The translations under genes and the position numbers were made by a program. A DNA stretch of 64,000 nucleotides from CAYQUO01 sp964420835 (GTDB lineage: Bacteria > Chloroflexota > Anaerolineae > Anaerolineales > Anaerolineaceae), in NCBI GenBank assembly GCA_964420835.1, contig CAYQUO010000001.1, forward strand, positions 62,001-126,000, written 5' to 3'. Below, piece by piece: positions 61,397-64,000 of this stretch (position 1 is its first letter; each line of letters starts with the position of its first letter). Under the pieces are notes generated by a model. It searched no databases. It saw nothing but the letters and a program-made list of their open reading frames with translations, and was not told the DNA's origin.

Positions 61397-61436
61397 ATTA
61401 ACTGTTAATATTCTCAACTACAGTTAATATTATACA
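61397..61436 (-). promoter_or_regulatory. AbiE promoter with palindromic operator
   Basis: Minus strand -10 TATAAT (61429-61434, preceded by TG) directly abuts an inverted repeat ATTAACTGT (61397-61405) / ACAGTTAAT (61420-61428), perfect 9-bp arms 14 nt apart across the expected start site. This fits AbiEi autorepression. Confidence 0.7.
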
Positions 61437-61655
61437 CGACAAATTTCTCTTAATTGGCTTCGGGTAACCCCCACGTTTTCTTCAGAAAACATTGCCGGGT
61501 TTGGATAAAAATCGATAAATCCAATTACTCACCCAGGGTGTGCCCTGCTGCCGGAGGCGCTCCACCGGGGGTTTCCGCCGCCCGCTTCCGCACCATTTGC
61601 GCCGACCGGGCACCCGCCGCCGGCTTAGGAAAATTGACAGGGTGGTGAAAAAAAG
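61437..61655. other. Intergenic region between abiE and the DUF11 gene
   Basis: About 220 bp. The part next to abiE is AT-rich, then composition returns to GC-rich near 61540. No gene or repeat recognised. Confidence 0.4.
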
Positions 61656-61683
61656 TTGACGAAATGGATTATTTTGATACAAT
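61656..61683 (+). promoter_or_regulatory. Promoter of the DUF11 repeat protein gene
   Basis: TTGACG (61656-61661), 16-bp spacer, extended -10 TGaTACAAT (61675-61683), about 85 nt before the ATG. The leader holds a 9-bp direct repeat (TTCTTCCGG at 61691-61699 and 61705-61713) followed by eight T. Confidence 0.65.
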
Positions 61684-61768
61684 GGTTCTATTCTTCCGGC
61701 AATCTTCTTCCGGTTTTTTTTGCTTTGGGTTTGTGGAAGGGCGGATCCTTAAATAGCGAGGTGGAGAG

Positions 61769-64000
61769 ATGAAATTATACCCGTTTGGCCTTTTCAGGCT
61801 GCTTGCCGTCGCCGCGGTTGCCCTTGGGCTGGCGGCCAAGCCGGCCGACCAGGTGGCTGCCCGCCCCCTGGCGGCTCCCACGCCTGCCGTCAGCGTCAGC
61901 CTGCCGGCTGCGCCGTTCATCGGCGACACCATCACCATCAACGCCACGTTCTCCAATACCGTTGATACCGGTTACGGACCATACATCGACCTCTTCCTGC
62001 CCCTCAGCGGGGCGGATGGGGATGTTGGCGGAACCAACGACGGCATCTCCTTCTTAAGTGCCGCTTTCCTGGGCGCCCCGGTGACCACCGACGTCCTCGA
62101 CTGCCCGGCCGGCGGAACGGTGACGCACCCGCTCACCGGACTTTCCGTCACCTGCCCGGCGCAGCCCATCGGGCTGTTCAGCCCCTTCGTCTGGCAGATG
62201 GTGGTCATCACCCTGCCTTTCGGCTCCTTTGTCCCGGGACAGCCGGATGCCACGGTGGCCATCACCGCCCAGGTGAGCCCCGATGCCGACCTCAACGTCG
62301 GGCTGCCGGTCATGGCTGGCGGCGGCTTCATGTTCGGCGCCGACCCGCTGGACAACCCCACTTCCGACCCGGTAATCCAACTCCCCGTCTCGGCCGTCAG
62401 CCCGGTTCCCTCCCCCACGCTGATCACCCTGGAAAAGACCTACAACGGCCCGGAGGATGAAACCGCCACCGGCCCCAATTACCCGCGCCAGTACACCGTT
62501 ACCGCCACCATCGCCCCCGGGCAGACCGTGACCAGCCTGGTGCTGACGGACGACCTGCCGGACAACATGCAGTTCCTGACCATGGTGACCCCCCCCAACG
62601 CCGCCTGCACCACGCTCCCGGACACCCTGACCCCCACCCCCGGCGGGACGATCGTCTGCCCGGTGACCCAGGTCGGCAACACGGCTTCCATGACCTTCGA
62701 ATACTTCATCCCGTTGAATGACGCCGCTGCCAGCCCGGTGATCGACGCCATCAGCGGCGACGACGTCCTGTCGCGGAACAACGCCAGCGCCGTGGGGCAA
62801 TGGCAGCCGCTGGACGGGCGCGACCCGCTCACCCCGGTGGTTGTGGACCCTGCCGGCTATGAGCACATCCTCACCGACAAATCCATCGCCATCCAGAAGG
62901 GCGTGGCGAACGTCACCGATTCGGTCAATTCCCCCAAGGACATTTTGCGCTACACGCTGAATTTCCAGGTCTCCGATTTCTTCGCCTTTGAGGACATCTC
63001 CATCACCGATGTGATCTCCGATGGCCAACACTATTACAGCGATGCGACGCACCAGCCGGAAATGAGCATCAACGGCAACGGCTTTACCCTGCCCGCCGCC
63101 CCCATGGATCCCGGACACGTGGACGTTGCCTGCAATTACAGCGGCGTCCAGGGCGGCGAATGCGATTCGAATGACCCGGCCCCCGACGATGGAACCACCA
63201 GCATCGTTTTCGAGGTCTCCGCGGAGATCATCCGCCTCGGCGCCGATTCCGCCGGGCGCATGGTGGGCGGCTGTGTGCCCAATGCCGGGGTTGGGGCAGG
63301 CAATTTCCCCGATTGCTCTGCCTACAACGATGGCGCCACCACCGGCACCATCACCTTTTACACCCAGATCCTCGAGGACTTCATCGATGATTATCCGTCC
63401 GGAGATAAATCGGTCGACCAGGGGGACATTTTGGAGAACAGCGTCACCATCGACGGGGCGCTGCTATCCGTTGAGGACGCTTCCACCCCCACCGGGCAGC
63501 GCGAAGCCGATGGCAGCGGGGCGGAACTCAGCATCCCGTACGGGGTGATCAGCAAATCGATTTACGCCATCAATGGAAACACATCGTTTCCCATGCCGCC
63601 GGGCATTTCACCCGGCGATACGGTGACCTACCACCTGACCTACACCCTGCCCACCAGCGATTTTGAAGACCTGGTCCTTACGGACTACCTGCCTTTGCCC
63701 ATTTTCGATGCGACGACCGTAAATACCTTCACGGACAGCGTTTGCGGCGTCCCGGCCAGCGGGGAATCGTGCTATGGACCGAACGATACCTATCACACCC
63801 TGCCAAACACCCCTGCGCCGGTGACCCCCACCCTGACAAACGATGGCCCCTCCAACAGCGTGACATGGACGTACGGCTGGTACGACGCCCCCGACAACCA
63901 GCCCAGCCAGATCGACCTGCTCTTCACCGTCACGGTGAACAACGAGCCCTTCGCCGACGGCCTGTACCTGACCAATCAGGTTCATACACATGAGTACTCC
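61769..64000 (+). CDS. Very large secreted DUF11-type repeat protein (runs off the window)
   Basis: An open frame of 744 codons to the last base, without a stop. Signal peptide at about 1-32 (LLAVAAVALGLAAKP). Repeats of about 120-160 residues share a beta-sandwich pattern: TVTATIAPGQTVTSLVLTDD, DILRYTLNFQVSDFF and SPGDTVTYHLTYTLPTSDFE, each ending in ISI/LVL-TD-hydrophobic. These resemble DUF11/isopeptide-type surface domains (conserved Lys, e.g. DKSIAIQKG and ISKSIYAI, may form Lys-Asn bonds). Likely exported surface or matrix protein. The C-terminal anchor lies outside the window. The start is set by GAGG upstream of ATG. Confidence 0.8.
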   Translation, partial: MKLYPFGLFRLLAVAAVALGLAAKPADQVAARPLAAPTPAVSVSLPAAPFIGDTITINATFSNTVDTGYGPYIDLFLPLSGADGDVGGTNDGISFLSAAFLGAPVTTDVLDCPAGGTVTHPLTGLSVTCPAQPIGLFSPFVWQMVVITLPFGSFVPGQPDATVAITAQVSPDADLNVGLPVMAGGGFMFGADPLDNPTSDPVIQLPVSAVSPVPSPTLITLEKTYNGPEDETATGPNYPRQYTVTATIAPGQTVTSLVLTDDLPDNMQFLTMVTPPNAACTTLPDTLTPTPGGTIVCPVTQVGNTASMTFEYFIPLNDAAASPVIDAISGDDVLSRNNASAVGQWQPLDGRDPLTPVVVDPAGYEHILTDKSIAIQKGVANVTDSVNSPKDILRYTLNFQVSDFFAFEDISITDVISDGQHYYSDATHQPEMSINGNGFTLPAAPMDPGHVDVACNYSGVQGGECDSNDPAPDDGTTSIVFEVSAEIIRLGADSAGRMVGGCVPNAGVGAGNFPDCSAYNDGATTGTITFYTQILEDFIDDYPSGDKSVDQGDILENSVTIDGALLSVEDASTPTGQREADGSGAELSIPYGVISKSIYAINGNTSFPMPPGISPGDTVTYHLTYTLPTSDFEDLVLTDYLPLPIFDATTVNTFTDSVCGVPASGESCYGPNDTYHTLPNTPAPVTPTLTNDGPSNSVTWTYGWYDAPDNQPSQIDLLFTVTVNNEPFADGLYLTNQVHTHEYS

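Overview
The window is a GC-rich, densely packed bacterial chromosome segment. Gene content suggests a Chloroflexota (Anaerolineae-like) organism: a bacterial Elp3, an MttB-family methyltransferase with a RACE-type corrinoid activator, GatCAB, and many lipoproteins with Thr/Pro-rich linkers. This assignment is inference from gene content; there is no rRNA or other phylogenetic marker in the window. No tRNA, rRNA, CRISPR array or insertion sequence was recognised.

Layout. 0-4.3 kb: an AAC(3)-like acetyltransferase, then a GT39-like membrane glycosyltransferase, a small membrane protein and a CYTH protein. 4.3-8.8 kb: a minus-strand copper operon (csoR, HMA chaperone, copA, TauE/SafE-cupredoxin protein, second HMA chaperone) with a clear promoter and a G/C-tract operator. 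8.9-18.1 kb: GH1 beta-glycosidase, Elp3, a FemAB-like acyltransferase, an MttB-family methyltransferase, a nitronate-monooxygenase-like flavoprotein, a short WREA-repeat protein and an MFS transporter. 18.2-19.1 kb: a peroxiredoxin-glutaredoxin fusion whose peroxidatic cysteine codon is TGA, so most probably a selenoprotein. 19.2-31.2 kb: a linker-rich membrane-anchored protein, an orphan family 5 solute-binding lipoprotein behind a strong promoter with a LacI-type operator, an M23-like mosaic lipoprotein, a GAF-PAS histidine kinase, an MBL-fold protein, and a flippase-like protein coupled to an FAD oxidoreductase. 31.2-39.2 kb: gatCAB, an asparaginase and endonuclease III pair, and a MetH-activation-like protein and RACE pair. 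39.2-47.1 kb: a class A PBP-like protein that lacks most catalytic residues, a PH-like membrane protein, a DegT aminotransferase, a single-domain response regulator, DegV and a divergent PlsY.

47.6-59.8 kb: a plus-strand Dpp-type peptide ABC transporter (five genes), a small molybdopterin-fold lipoprotein, then an M29-like protein, a DUF917 protein, a second M29-like protein, an SsnA-like amidohydrolase and a DJ-1/PfpI protein. The arrangement reads as an uptake and catabolic module for peptides or cyclic amides. 59.9-61.4 kb: an AT-richer AbiE-type toxin/antitoxin pair with a palindromic operator; the toxin has lost one Asp of its DxD motif. 61.8 kb to the end: the start of a very large secreted DUF11-type repeat protein that runs off the window.

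The most notable items are the probable selenocysteine Prx-Grx fusion (with an SsnA homologue elsewhere in the window), the catalytically degenerate PBP, and the paired M29 proteins in which one Glu and one His appear to have exchanged places.
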